DNA of 64,000 bases, from positions 76,880 through 140,879 of the forward strand of contig CAYFPO010000003.1 in assembly GCA_964345035.1 (NCBI GenBank), read 5' to 3'. The stretch comes from CAYFPO01 sp964345035 (GTDB taxonomy: Bacteria; Fidelibacterota; Marinisomatia; SCGC-AAA003-L08; GCA-002704045). Positions 25,490 through 33,654 of this stretch are shown one piece after another. Numbering within the stretch: position 1 is the stretch's first letter; each line of letters starts with the position of its first letter. Below the pieces are notes generated by a model. That model saw only the letters and a program-made list of their open reading frames with translations, did not search any database and was not told where the DNA came from. A program made the position numbers and the translations under genes.

Positions 25490-26452
25490 TTAATATTTAA
25501 AATCTGCACAAGGGTCCTTATCATCCTTTCGATTGGTAAACCAGTAGTATTCATGATTGGGTAGAAATTTATACCCTTCAATTTGTGGAGTTTCAAAATA
25601 ATCTTCCAATTTTGAATCATCTATGTGAACTTCTTTAAATCCTAAATTTAATTGTGTCAAATTTGAATTTAAATACTCAACTCGTTCATAAATTCCCATA
25701 TTATGCTCTACATGTCCACCGCCAAATATAAGGATTATCGGTCTATTTAATTCAGCCATTTTTACAATTGAAACTGCCATTGCATCGTTCCTTGCGATCC
25801 ATGTTTGGTATAATTTTTCAAAATTATCTTGAGGTACCCAGCCACAGTGGCTATCTGTAAATTTTTGTATCATTAAAGAGTTATAAACAGCATTACTAAA
25901 CCCGGTTGGAGATAATTCGTTTTTTTCAATGGGAGATAATGCTTCAATCCCGCTTCTGGAGATTCTGGAAACTAATCCTGAATGTAAATCTGCACCAAAT
26001 ACATCCAGTTTTTTTTCCTTTGCTAATTTGATAAAAGAAAAATAAAACTGCCAATCTTCATCTTTTCGATTTTGCCACCCTAATTTTTCTCTTAGTGTAG
26101 ATTCTTCTTTAACAGGATCTACTTCACCATGTCGGAAAGGTGACTTAATCCCTCTTGTATATTTTAATAAATCACTGGTTTGATGTTGATAAAAAAATTC
26201 AAACCCAATAATGGGGTTTATCCCTTTCTCTATCAATGATTCGATTATTTTGATTTGATTTTGATGATGTTCAGCGTTGTCATGTTTTTCGCCTAAATAG
26301 ATAACATCGATATTGGACATTTTATCGGTTAATTCAGAATAGCTAAGTTCTTTACCAGATGTGGAATTATATATTTTCCCAATCAAATCATCTTTTTTTT
26401 GATTTGAAAACAAAATTGAAAAAAGACCAATTAATAGAAAAACAATTTTCAT
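25490..26452 (-). CDS. ChaN-like heme-binding/uptake family protein
   Basis: A 320-residue exported protein with a signal peptide (about residues 1-17) but no lipobox Cys. The ChaN/Tiki core is visible: I-D-V-I-Y-L-G-E-K-H-D-N-A-E-H-H near residue 49, G-F-E-F-F-Y near 83, W-I-A-R-N-D-A-M-A near 220 and the closing I-F-G-G-G-H-V-E-H near 243. ChaN of Campylobacter binds heme cofacially; other members are of unknown function. Its ATG overlaps the stop of the DUF4920 gene by one base (TAATG), so it is the last gene of a three-gene unit. Confidence 0.82.
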   Translation of the reverse strand: MKIVFLLIGLFSILFSNQKKDDLIGKIYNSTSGKELSYSELTDKMSNIDVIYLGEKHDNAEHHQNQIKIIESLIEKGINPIIGFEFFYQHQTSDLLKYTRGIKSPFRHGEVDPVKEESTLREKLGWQNRKDEDWQFYFSFIKLAKEKKLDVFGADLHSGLVSRISRSGIEALSPIEKNELSPTGFSNAVYNSLMIQKFTDSHCGWVPQDNFEKLYQTWIARNDAMAVSIVKMAELNRPIILIFGGGHVEHNMGIYERVEYLNSNLTQLNLGFKEVHIDDSKLEDYFETPQIEGYKFLPNHEYYWFTNRKDDKDPCADFKY

Positions 26453-26859
26453 TAATCTAATATTACTCCACTCGCAGTGAACAAATGAGATAAAACTTCT
26501 ATCTCTTCTCCAGCATCATTAGTTTGTGTTTCGATAGAATTGGAATATATACCTTGAGCTAATACTTTTCTACCAAAACCATCTTTTGGCATAAAAAATC
26601 CATAATCCTTAAAGCGAACAAAAATTTCTGTATTATCAAGATCTTTAATTGTCATCCAACATCCTTTTTTTTGACAGACATTTGTCATTTCTCCAGAAAT
26701 AAGAAATTCTTTTCCTTTATTTTCTTCAGGTTGTTCAAGAATAGATTGAATACTTGATTTATTTGTAAGCGAAATTATTTCACCATATTTTTCACCACTT
26801 TTTCCATTATTAGAACATCCAACTAATATTAATGAAAATAAGAATACTATTTTTTTCAT
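26452..26859 (-). CDS. DUF4920 family lipoprotein
   Basis: A 135-residue lipoprotein. A lipobox L-I-L-V-G-C places the lipidated Cys at residue 15. The mature part is a small beta-barrel with N-V-C-Q-K-K-G-C-W-M-T-I near residue 61, a Cys pair typical of DUF4920, and F-V-R-F-K-D-Y-G-F-F. The family has no assigned function, but the paired Cys next to W-M suggests metal or heme handling. It overlaps the PepSY-type gene by 4 nt upstream and ChaN by 1 nt downstream. Confidence 0.78.
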   Translation of the reverse strand: MKKIVFLFSLILVGCSNNGKSGEKYGEIISLTNKSSIQSILEQPEENKGKEFLISGEMTNVCQKKGCWMTIKDLDNTEIFVRFKDYGFFMPKDGFGRKVLAQGIYSNSIETQTNDAGEEIEVLSHLFTASGVILD

Positions 26860-27269
26860 TTTTTACCTTTCTTCTTCCGTGTTAAATAAAAAAACATATA
26901 AAATCCTGTTACCGTATAAACCAATAGTGCAACGGATAGTAAATCATAATAAACCCATCCATACTTACCAAATATTTCACCAGAATGCAAATCATAGATA
27001 ATCCATGAAAGCGGGACCGAGTCTCTATCTTTTGAGAATTGTTGAGTTACACCCTGTGACCTTCGCATATTGTCTAATTTATGCTGATAACTATCCGGTA
27101 AAATTAAAGTTGGAATACGAGTTTGTGAAAAAAAGTTAGTATCATGTTCATGTATGAGAATTATCCCAGTCAATGTAATTAGGAAAAATATTATACTGGT
27201 GAATCCCATAAACCATCTCAAATTACTAAAACTATATTTATGTATTAGTCGCCAGGTTCTGTAACTCAT
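26856..27269 (-). CDS. PepSY-associated transmembrane protein
   Basis: A 137-residue protein with two membrane helices (about residues 17-41 and 105-127) enclosing a periplasmic part. The opening R-T-W-R-L-I-H-K-Y-S-F-S-N-L-R-W and the sequence W-I-I-Y-D-L-H-S-G-E-I-F-G-K-Y-G-W are typical of PepSY-associated proteins, some of which are ferric reductases or iron-uptake partners. It is shorter than the usual 350-400 residue members, with only the outer pair of helices. It begins the PepSY-DUF4920-ChaN unit, so an iron or heme role is plausible. Confidence 0.7.
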   Translation of the reverse strand: MSYRTWRLIHKYSFSNLRWFMGFTSIIFFLITLTGIILIHEHDTNFFSQTRIPTLILPDSYQHKLDNMRRSQGVTQQFSKDRDSVPLSWIIYDLHSGEIFGKYGWVYYDLLSVALLVYTVTGFYMFFYLTRKKKGKK

Positions 27270-27348
27270 TTTTCCCTACTATTATATAAAATTTAAATCC
27301 TTTATAAATTTAACAAATTTAAAATCTTTAGGACGGCTGTAATTATAC

Positions 27349-29754
27349 TTATTTAACTACCAAATTTACCAATCTATTTGGCACAACTATTTCCCGAATT
27401 ATTGCCATCCCGTCTAATCTCACTTTAATCTTTTCCCGTAATTTAACCTTGGAGAGCAAATCATCCTTCTCGATGGATTTTTCTACTTCAATTTCGTCAC
27501 GTAATTTACCGTTTATCTGAATTGCAATTGTGACAGTGTTTTTTTCAGCCAATTCTGGATCGAATTTTGGCCAATATTCCTTAAATACTGAATCATTTTT
27601 TCCAAGGGTTGTTCTCCAGATTTCTTCAGCCAGATGTGGTGTTATAGGTGCAATTAACTTTATTAGTGTTTCTTTTGATTTTTGCATGATTGTTTTTCTG
27701 GTTGAATACCCATTTACAAATTCCATTAATCGGCTGATTGCAGTATTGAATTTCATCTGTGATAAATCATCGGTCACATATTTAATTGTACTGTGTAAAA
27801 GTTGAATATCTTTATTTACAGTTTCATCAGTTTCCTGTAATCTACTAATTCTCCATACTTTGTTGATAAATCTGTCAATTCCGGTAATTCCTTTATCGCT
27901 CCAGTCGCCTCCTTCATCAAATGGCCCCATAAACATCAGATATGCCCTGAATATATCAGAACCATACTTTTCAATAAATTCATCGGGAGATACGGTGTTC
28001 CCTTTGGATTTGGACATTTTAGTCCCATCTTTGGTTATAGTACCTTGATGGTATAACTTGGAAAATGGTTCTTCGAAATGTAAAATTCCTGCATCTTTTA
28101 ATGCCATCGTAACAAATCTCGCATACAGCAAATGCATGGTGGCATGCTCCGCACCTCCTACATACAAATCAACCGGCAGCCAATTCAACCTTTTCTCACT
28201 AAATGAATTTTTATGGTTATTCGCATCGACATACCGTAAAAAATACCAGGAGGAACAGACAAAAGTGTCCATAGTATCTGCGTCCCTTCTTCCAATATCT
28301 CCACAATCCGGGCATTCAGCCTGAATATATTCAGGAATTGCAGAAAGCGGGGAAATATCTTCACCATAAGATTCAGAAAATTCTACATTTTCAGGTAGAT
28401 TTACAGGTAAATCTTTTTCTGGAACCGGCACAATTCCACATTTTTCACAATGAATAACCGGAATTGGAGCACCCCAATATCGCTGCCTGCTGATGAGCCA
28501 GTCGTGAAGTCTGTACTGGGTATGACCTCCACCCCATCCAAATTCCTTTAAATGGGAATTGATCTTGCTTATAGCTTCTCTTGAAGTTAATCCATTATAT
28601 TCATTAGAATTGACAAGAATACCAAAGTCAGAATAGCAAATATCATTGCCATGCAATTTACCATCTGGAGAAATAACTTCAATGATTGGAAGATCATATT
28701 TTTTTGCAAATTCAAAATCCCTTTCATCACCAGATGGCACTGCCATAATCGCCCCTGTTCCATAAGAGATTATTACATAATCCGCTATCCAAATAGGAAT
28801 TTCTGTTTTTGTAAAAGGATTTACTGCATAAGAGCCGGTAAAAACACCTGTTTTAGTCCTATCAAGTGATAATCGTTCTATTTCAGTTTTTGATTTTGCT
28901 TCCTGAATATAAGTGAGTGCAGCTTTACTGTTTTCACTCTTGATCAATGAGCTGGATAGCGGATGTTCAGGTGCTATTACCATGTATGTTGCACCGAATA
29001 TTGTATCAGGTCTTGTGGTAAATACTTCAAGAAAATCGTCAGAGTTACTAATTTTAAATTCAATCTTTGCACCATCACTCCTGCCTATCCAATTCCGCTG
29101 CATATGTTTTGTTTTTTCAGGCCAATCCAGGTCATCCAAATTTTTTAGAAGTTTTTCAGCATAATCTGTTATTTTAAAGAACCATTGTTTCAAATTTCTC
29201 TTGGTAACTTCTGTGCTGCATCTATCACAATATCCTTCTTTAACCTGTTCATTGGCTAAAACAGTAGCACAATCAGGACACCAGTTAACCGGAGCTGTTT
29301 TTTGATATGCTAATCCCATTTTATATAATTTTAGGAATAACCACTGCGTCCATTTATAATAATCCGGCTCACAAGTGACTACTTCATGATCCCAATCAAA
29401 CATTGCACCAATTCGTTTTAATTGTGATCTCATAATTGATATATTATTTTTAGTGCTTTCAGCAGGATGAATTCCGTGCTTAATTGCATAATTTTCAGCA
29501 GGCAAACCAAATGCATCAAACCCCTGCGGCTGAAATACATTATTTCCCTTCATTTTCATAAATCTGGCATAGGTGTCAACAGGACCGTAATTATACCAAT
29601 GTCCAATATGCAATTTGTCACCAGAGGGATAACTGAACATAGTTAGACAATAGAATTTGTTATCAGTTATTGATAAATCTGTTTTATGGGATTTCTCTTT
29701 TTCCCAAATTCCCTGCCATTTTGGCTCTATGGATTTAAAGTTGTATTTTTCCAT
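27349..29754 (-). CDS. leuS: Leucyl-tRNA synthetase
   Basis: Class I synthetase that charges tRNA-Leu. The HIGH-type motif appears as H-I-G-H in P-S-G-D-K-L-H-I-G-H near residue 50, and K-M-S-K-S near 577. The editing domain is in the middle (F-T-T-R-P-D-T-I-F-G-A near residue 237). Zn-type Cys pairs are present: C-P-D-C...C-D-R-C near 157-178 and a second set C-E-K-C...C-P-D-C near 438-490. The full length is 801 aa, normal for bacteria. No terminator was seen downstream; two tRNA-Pro genes lie upstream. Confidence 0.97.
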   Translation of the reverse strand: MEKYNFKSIEPKWQGIWEKEKSHKTDLSITDNKFYCLTMFSYPSGDKLHIGHWYNYGPVDTYARFMKMKGNNVFQPQGFDAFGLPAENYAIKHGIHPAESTKNNISIMRSQLKRIGAMFDWDHEVVTCEPDYYKWTQWLFLKLYKMGLAYQKTAPVNWCPDCATVLANEQVKEGYCDRCSTEVTKRNLKQWFFKITDYAEKLLKNLDDLDWPEKTKHMQRNWIGRSDGAKIEFKISNSDDFLEVFTTRPDTIFGATYMVIAPEHPLSSSLIKSENSKAALTYIQEAKSKTEIERLSLDRTKTGVFTGSYAVNPFTKTEIPIWIADYVIISYGTGAIMAVPSGDERDFEFAKKYDLPIIEVISPDGKLHGNDICYSDFGILVNSNEYNGLTSREAISKINSHLKEFGWGGGHTQYRLHDWLISRQRYWGAPIPVIHCEKCGIVPVPEKDLPVNLPENVEFSESYGEDISPLSAIPEYIQAECPDCGDIGRRDADTMDTFVCSSWYFLRYVDANNHKNSFSEKRLNWLPVDLYVGGAEHATMHLLYARFVTMALKDAGILHFEEPFSKLYHQGTITKDGTKMSKSKGNTVSPDEFIEKYGSDIFRAYLMFMGPFDEGGDWSDKGITGIDRFINKVWRISRLQETDETVNKDIQLLHSTIKYVTDDLSQMKFNTAISRLMEFVNGYSTRKTIMQKSKETLIKLIAPITPHLAEEIWRTTLGKNDSVFKEYWPKFDPELAEKNTVTIAIQINGKLRDEIEVEKSIEKDDLLSKVKLREKIKVRLDGMAIIREIVVPNRLVNLVVK

Positions 29755-29773
29755 TAATAATTAAACATTAACT

Positions 29774-29849
<76 letters not shown>

Positions 29850-29984
29850 AAAGACTCTTATTTTAGTAAAATATTCCCCATATTTATTACCCTTAAATTT
29901 ATTAATTAATTTTACCTTATGGATGGATATTGTAAATATTTAGATGATCGTTATAATATCTGTAATTTCAAAAGTTGTTCGTTG

Positions 29985-30058
29985 TCGGAACGAGAGGATT
30001 TGAACCTCCGACCCCATGACCCCCAGTCATGTGCGCTACCAGACTGCGCCACGTCCCG
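29985..30058 (-). tRNA. tRNA-Pro (anticodon GGG)
   Basis: Second proline tRNA, 135 nt upstream of the first. The acceptor stem CGGGACG pairs with CGTTCCG (one G-T pair), followed by discriminator A. The anticodon arm has stem CATGA/TCATG with loop CTGGGGG, anticodon GGG. CCA is not encoded. Its T arm is identical to that of the neighbouring tRNA-Pro, consistent with a local duplication followed by anticodon change. Confidence 0.95.
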
Positions 30059-30137
30059 TTCAATTTGATGTTTTATCCGGTATGTGTTGATATAAAATTA
30101 GATATATTTCTTAACATTATACACTTCGTTTATTTCA

Positions 30138-30638
30138 TTAATTGACTACAAAATATCCGGTCATTGTTAATATTGTTACGATGCATGCACTTATACATAA
30201 TCCAATAAAAATTGCGATAAACGAAACTTTTTTAGACAATCCAAAGATATAAGCTGCAACACAGCCTGTCCATGCTCCGGTCACAGGTAATGGGATTCCT
30301 ACAAACACCACTAATCCCCAGAATTCAATTTTTTCTATAATTCTTCCTTTTTTTCTGGTTCTTGCAAAAAGCCAGTTGAAAAATCGATCCCATACATTCC
30401 ATCGTCTTAATAAATTTGACACAGGTTCAATTAAAAACAATATAGGTATTGTAATTAAAAAATTACCAAATACAGCAAATAAAACGGCATGATACCAGGG
30501 GATATTTTGTATCAATATAGCCCAGGGGATTGCGGCTCTGAGCTCAGTTATTGGGAGCATTGCAAGAAAGAAAGGAACCCATACAGTATTAGAGAAATAT
30601 ACGCTGAAAATTTCACTGATCTGCCTACTGTCTACCAG
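30138..30638 (-). CDS. Small multidrug-export family membrane protein (COG2426), non-ATG start
   Basis: Membrane protein of the COG2426 family (labelled small multi-drug export, function not established). Family marks are A-M-L-P-I-T-E-L-R-A-A-I-P, I-E-F-W-G-L-V-V-F-V-G-I-P-L-P-V-T-G-A-W-T-G and the closing hydrophobic helices. The first ATG (30560) would start inside the conserved A-M-L-P-I-x-E-L-R motif. The frame continues upstream to a stop at 30648-30650 and encodes a plausible amphipathic N-terminus (...V-W-V-P-F-F-L-A-M-L-P). No ATG, GTG or TTG lies there. CTG at 30638 follows the sequence AGGAG at a 6-nt spacing and overlaps the end of the glycosyltransferase gene, so I chose it; ATT just before is an alternative. 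Confidence 0.75.
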   Translation of the reverse strand: MVDSRQISEIFSVYFSNTVWVPFFLAMLPITELRAAIPWAILIQNIPWYHAVLFAVFGNFLITIPILFLIEPVSNLLRRWNVWDRFFNWLFARTRKKGRIIEKIEFWGLVVFVGIPLPVTGAWTGCVAAYIFGLSKKVSFIAIFIGLCISACIVTILTMTGYFVVN

Positions 30639-31291
30639 AATATACTCCTAACAATTAAGGATATAAATTGCAGTGTGTCTGAAAGATGTTTAATATGACT
30701 TCCTTCGTCATTATAGATAGTAGGGATATTTATTTGTGCAAATGTACCACCATTACACAAAATTTTCATCAATACTTCAGACTCAAAATGAAATCCCTTC
30801 TCATTGAAATCATATTTTGAAATAGATTTCAATTTATACCGCCTATAGCCGCATTGTGAGTCTGAAATAATTTTCCCACATCGTAATGAAAGGATAAATG
30901 ACGTGATAAAATTTGATATCCTACGGTGAAATGGCATTCCATCTGAGAAATTTCTATTTCCGGATACGATATCAATTGACTGATCTAATTGAATAAATTC
31001 CTGGATACAGCTTGGATCGTGCTGACCATCTGAATCAATAGTAATTGCAGAAGTATAATTGTTCTCAATGGCGTATTTAAAACCACGCATTAAACTGAAT
31101 CCCTTACCGTAATTAGTTTGATTTTTTAGCACTACAGCACCTAAACAATCTATAGAAATTGGCACCTCAGATCCATCATCAATAATAATTATATTTGGTA
31201 TTTGTTGAATTACATCCTCAATGAGTGAGTTGAATCTATTGTTTGGATTATAGGCAGGGATGACAACAACAATATTTTCCATTGATTTCAT
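30632..31291 (-). CDS. Glycosyltransferase family 2 (dolichyl-phosphate mannosyltransferase-like)
   Basis: A 219-residue GT-A glycosyltransferase. It opens with V-V-V-I-P-A-Y-N-P, then I-I-I-I-D-D-G-S, and has the metal-binding I-D-S-D-G-Q-H-D-P near residue 95 and D-S-Q-C-G-Y-R-R-Y near 147. The last two are common in DPM-type and undecaprenyl-phosphate sugar transferases. There is no C-terminal membrane domain. It probably moves a sugar to a lipid carrier for envelope glycans; donor and acceptor are unknown. Its stop lies inside the proposed start region of the following membrane protein. Confidence 0.85.
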   Translation of the reverse strand: MKSMENIVVVIPAYNPNNRFNSLIEDVIQQIPNIIIIDDGSEVPISIDCLGAVVLKNQTNYGKGFSLMRGFKYAIENNYTSAITIDSDGQHDPSCIQEFIQLDQSIDIVSGNRNFSDGMPFHRRISNFITSFILSLRCGKIISDSQCGYRRYKLKSISKYDFNEKGFHFESEVLMKILCNGGTFAQINIPTIYNDEGSHIKHLSDTLQFISLIVRSIFW

Positions 31292-31341
31292 GGCTTAACG
31301 TGAACAGAATTAATATTAGCCGGGAATTGTTAAAATTAAAT

Positions 31342-31701
31342 TTATTTACAACGATCAATTAAATCTTGAATTGAATCCAATTCAGATTTAATCCGTTTAA
31401 ATCGTTTGATTTTAGCACTGTTATCTGATTGTGGTGGAGATTGTGCAGCCTTTTGATCCTGATGGTCACTTTTTAAGAATTGGCGGGCACCGTTGATTGT
31501 AAATTTTTGATTATACAATAAATCTTTTATTTTTAATATAAAATCAATGTCTGATTTCCTATAAGTTCTATTTCCTGCTTTATTTTTAGGAGGATTTAAT
31601 TGAGAAAATTCCGTTTCCCAATATCGCAGTACATATTGTTTTAAATCGGCCAATTTGCTGACCTCACTAATTGAATAATATAATTTTTTTATTTCTTTCA
31701 T
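31342..31701 (-). CDS. MerR-family DNA-binding protein
   Basis: A 119-residue regulator. The N-terminal winged helix (about residues 8-75) reads Y-S-I-S-E-V-S-K-L-A-D-L then V-L-R-Y-W-E-T-E-F-S-Q-L and R-T-Y-R-K-S-D-I-D-F-I, the MerR pattern (the Y-W-E in place of Y-Y-x marks the short HspR/MlrA-like type). A short Lys-rich, coiled-coil-like tail with no Cys follows, so no metal-sensing pocket is present. Target unknown. Confidence 0.85.
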   Translation of the reverse strand: MKEIKKLYYSISEVSKLADLKQYVLRYWETEFSQLNPPKNKAGNRTYRKSDIDFILKIKDLLYNQKFTINGARQFLKSDHQDQKAAQSPPQSDNSAKIKRFKRIKSELDSIQDLIDRCK

Positions 31702-31761
31702 TTGTTTTTTGAACTGATTATTAGTTAAAGTAACACTTTATTTTAATAATATTAGTTGATA

Positions 31762-32562
31762 TTAAACCAGCTCTTTTACGCATATAGTTGCATTAGAACA
31801 AAATTGTATTATTTTACTGAAGAATGTATCTATTGAATTTTGCTCATTAATAAGAGTTTCAATTGATTTCAGTGTAGTTGTTCCAAATATTTGAAATCTG
31901 TAAATTATTCTATTATTATTAATATGATTATTACTACAGAATGGCCGCTGCATAAAGATGTTGTCAAAACCTGATTCAAATATTAAATCCAGAATCCAGG
32001 GATTATAGGTATTGAATGGAATACAATAGGAATGAATTTCTTTATCTAATTTATCTTCAAGTGTATATTTTGCGGTCAATATATCATTTTTTATTTCGTC
32101 TGATGTCATAGATGAATACGGATGATGATAGAATCCATGACATCCTACCTCCCAACCATAATCTACCAATTCTTTTAGCTGTTCCAGGTTTAAATGTGTT
32201 AAAGAATTTAGTAATATATTATAGTCCCAGGAATTAGTTTTTCCAATATATGCAGTAACAGGAAATACAATTCCTTTCATACCATAATTTTCCATCAATG
32301 GAAATACTTCAGTAAAAACAGATTCATATCCATCATCAAATGTAATGTAAATAGAATTTCCTTTGATTGGTTGATTGGTAGTGATCGGACATTTATTTAA
32401 ATCAGAAATTAAATCCAGGATAGTTGCAAATCTTTTGGGGTTTAGGTGATTTAATCCCGGCATCATCTTTGGTGAGATATTGTGAAAGGAGAAAGCTAAC
32501 GGGTGATCAATTGGGGAGGACATCCTCAATTGAATGATATTCCAAATTAAATGTGTCTGCAA
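31762..32562 (-). CDS. Polysaccharide deacetylase family protein
   Basis: A 266-residue NodB-homology enzyme without a signal peptide. The metal-site motifs are T-F-D-D-G-Y near residue 72 and H-G-F-Y-H-H-P near 140; the hydrolysis product is usually a de-N-acetylated glycan. The first Asp of the D-D pair and the two His residues are the expected ligands. The start at 32562 is favoured by an AAGGAG ribosome-binding site 4-5 nt upstream, even though this overlaps ald by 56 nt; the next ATG (32523) has a poor site. It likely modifies cell-surface polysaccharide, possibly with the nearby glycosyltransferase. Confidence 0.82.
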   Translation of the reverse strand: MQTHLIWNIIQLRMSSPIDHPLAFSFHNISPKMMPGLNHLNPKRFATILDLISDLNKCPITTNQPIKGNSIYITFDDGYESVFTEVFPLMENYGMKGIVFPVTAYIGKTNSWDYNILLNSLTHLNLEQLKELVDYGWEVGCHGFYHHPYSSMTSDEIKNDILTAKYTLEDKLDKEIHSYCIPFNTYNPWILDLIFESGFDNIFMQRPFCSNNHINNNRIIYRFQIFGTTTLKSIETLINEQNSIDTFFSKIIQFCSNATICVKELV

Positions 32563-33625
32563 CTCCTTTGTGTGTCACTTTACCTTTATAAAGATTTAGA
32601 CCTTTTTGCAGCTCGATATCCGTTTTAATTATTTTATCAAATCCATGAATTGCAATTTTTTCAACATATGGATACGTGACATTTGCCAATGCAATAGTTG
32701 AGGTATACGGAACAGCTCCCGGCATATTAGCTACACAGTAGTGCATAATTCCATCTATTTCAAAAATAGGATTTTTGTGGGTTGTAGGTTTGGATGTTTC
32801 AACGCACCCGCCCTGATCAACAGCAACATCAACAATAACAGCACCGCGGGGCATTAATTTCAGCATGCTTCTGGTTACTAAATTTGGTGCTTTCGCACCA
32901 ACAATCAACACAGCTCCTATCAAAAGATCTGTTTTTGGCAATAATTCTCTGATATTATGTTCATGTGAATACATTGTGAATACATTGGAAGGCATAATAT
33001 CATCAAGATATTTCAATCTTTCAGGGCTTATATCCAAAATATATACCTTAGCACCAATACCAGCGGCAAGCTTTGCTGCATTCATCCCTACAATGCCGCC
33101 ACCTAAAATTGTAATAGTTGCAGGCTCAACACCCGGGACACCGCTTAATAATAATCCTTTGCCTCCCATATTAGATTCCAAAGCCTTTGCACCATTTTGA
33201 ATTGCCATTCTGCCTGCTACCTCACTCATTGGTACAAGTAATGGTAATTCACCATTTTGAACCTGGACTGTCTCATACGCAAGAGCTATTCCTCCAGTAT
33301 CAATAAATTTAGTTGTAAGGTTTTCATCGGCGGCAAAATGAAAATATGTGAATACAACTTGATTCAATCGGATTTTTTTTAATTCAACTTCCTGTGGTTC
33401 TTTTACTTTAACGATAATTTCAGAACGTTCATATATTTCATCTGGTGAACTGATTATTTCAGCTCCAGCGTCTATATAAGCTTTATCTGTGAAACCACTT
33501 CGTATACCAGCATCTTTTTCAACTAAAACGGTTGCTCCCAATCTGGTTAAGCTTTGTACACCAAATGGAATCATAGATACACGATTCTCATCTGATTTAA
33601 TTTCCCTTGGAATTCCAATAATCAT
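32507..33625 (-). CDS. ald: Alanine dehydrogenase
   Basis: NAD-dependent enzyme that interconverts alanine and pyruvate plus ammonia. It opens M-I-I-G-I-P-R-E-I-K-S-D-E-N-R-V, typical for the family. The Rossmann loop is I-L-G-G-G-I-V-G-M-N-A-A near residue 171, preceded by E-V-A-G-R-M-A. Pyruvate-binding residues include Arg15 and Lys74 (V-K-V-K-E-P), and the substrate-site His falls in F-T-Y-F-H-F-A-A near residue 95. The length of 372 aa matches bacterial Ald. It sits downstream of pnp. Confidence 0.95.
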   Translation of the reverse strand: MIIGIPREIKSDENRVSMIPFGVQSLTRLGATVLVEKDAGIRSGFTDKAYIDAGAEIISSPDEIYERSEIIVKVKEPQEVELKKIRLNQVVFTYFHFAADENLTTKFIDTGGIALAYETVQVQNGELPLLVPMSEVAGRMAIQNGAKALESNMGGKGLLLSGVPGVEPATITILGGGIVGMNAAKLAAGIGAKVYILDISPERLKYLDDIMPSNVFTMYSHEHNIRELLPKTDLLIGAVLIVGAKAPNLVTRSMLKLMPRGAVIVDVAVDQGGCVETSKPTTHKNPIFEIDGIMHYCVANMPGAVPYTSTIALANVTYPYVEKIAIHGFDKIIKTDIELQKGLNLYKGKVTHKGVADTFNLEYHSIEDVLPN

Positions 33626-33654
33626 ATTGAAAATAAGATTATTTTATTAAACTA

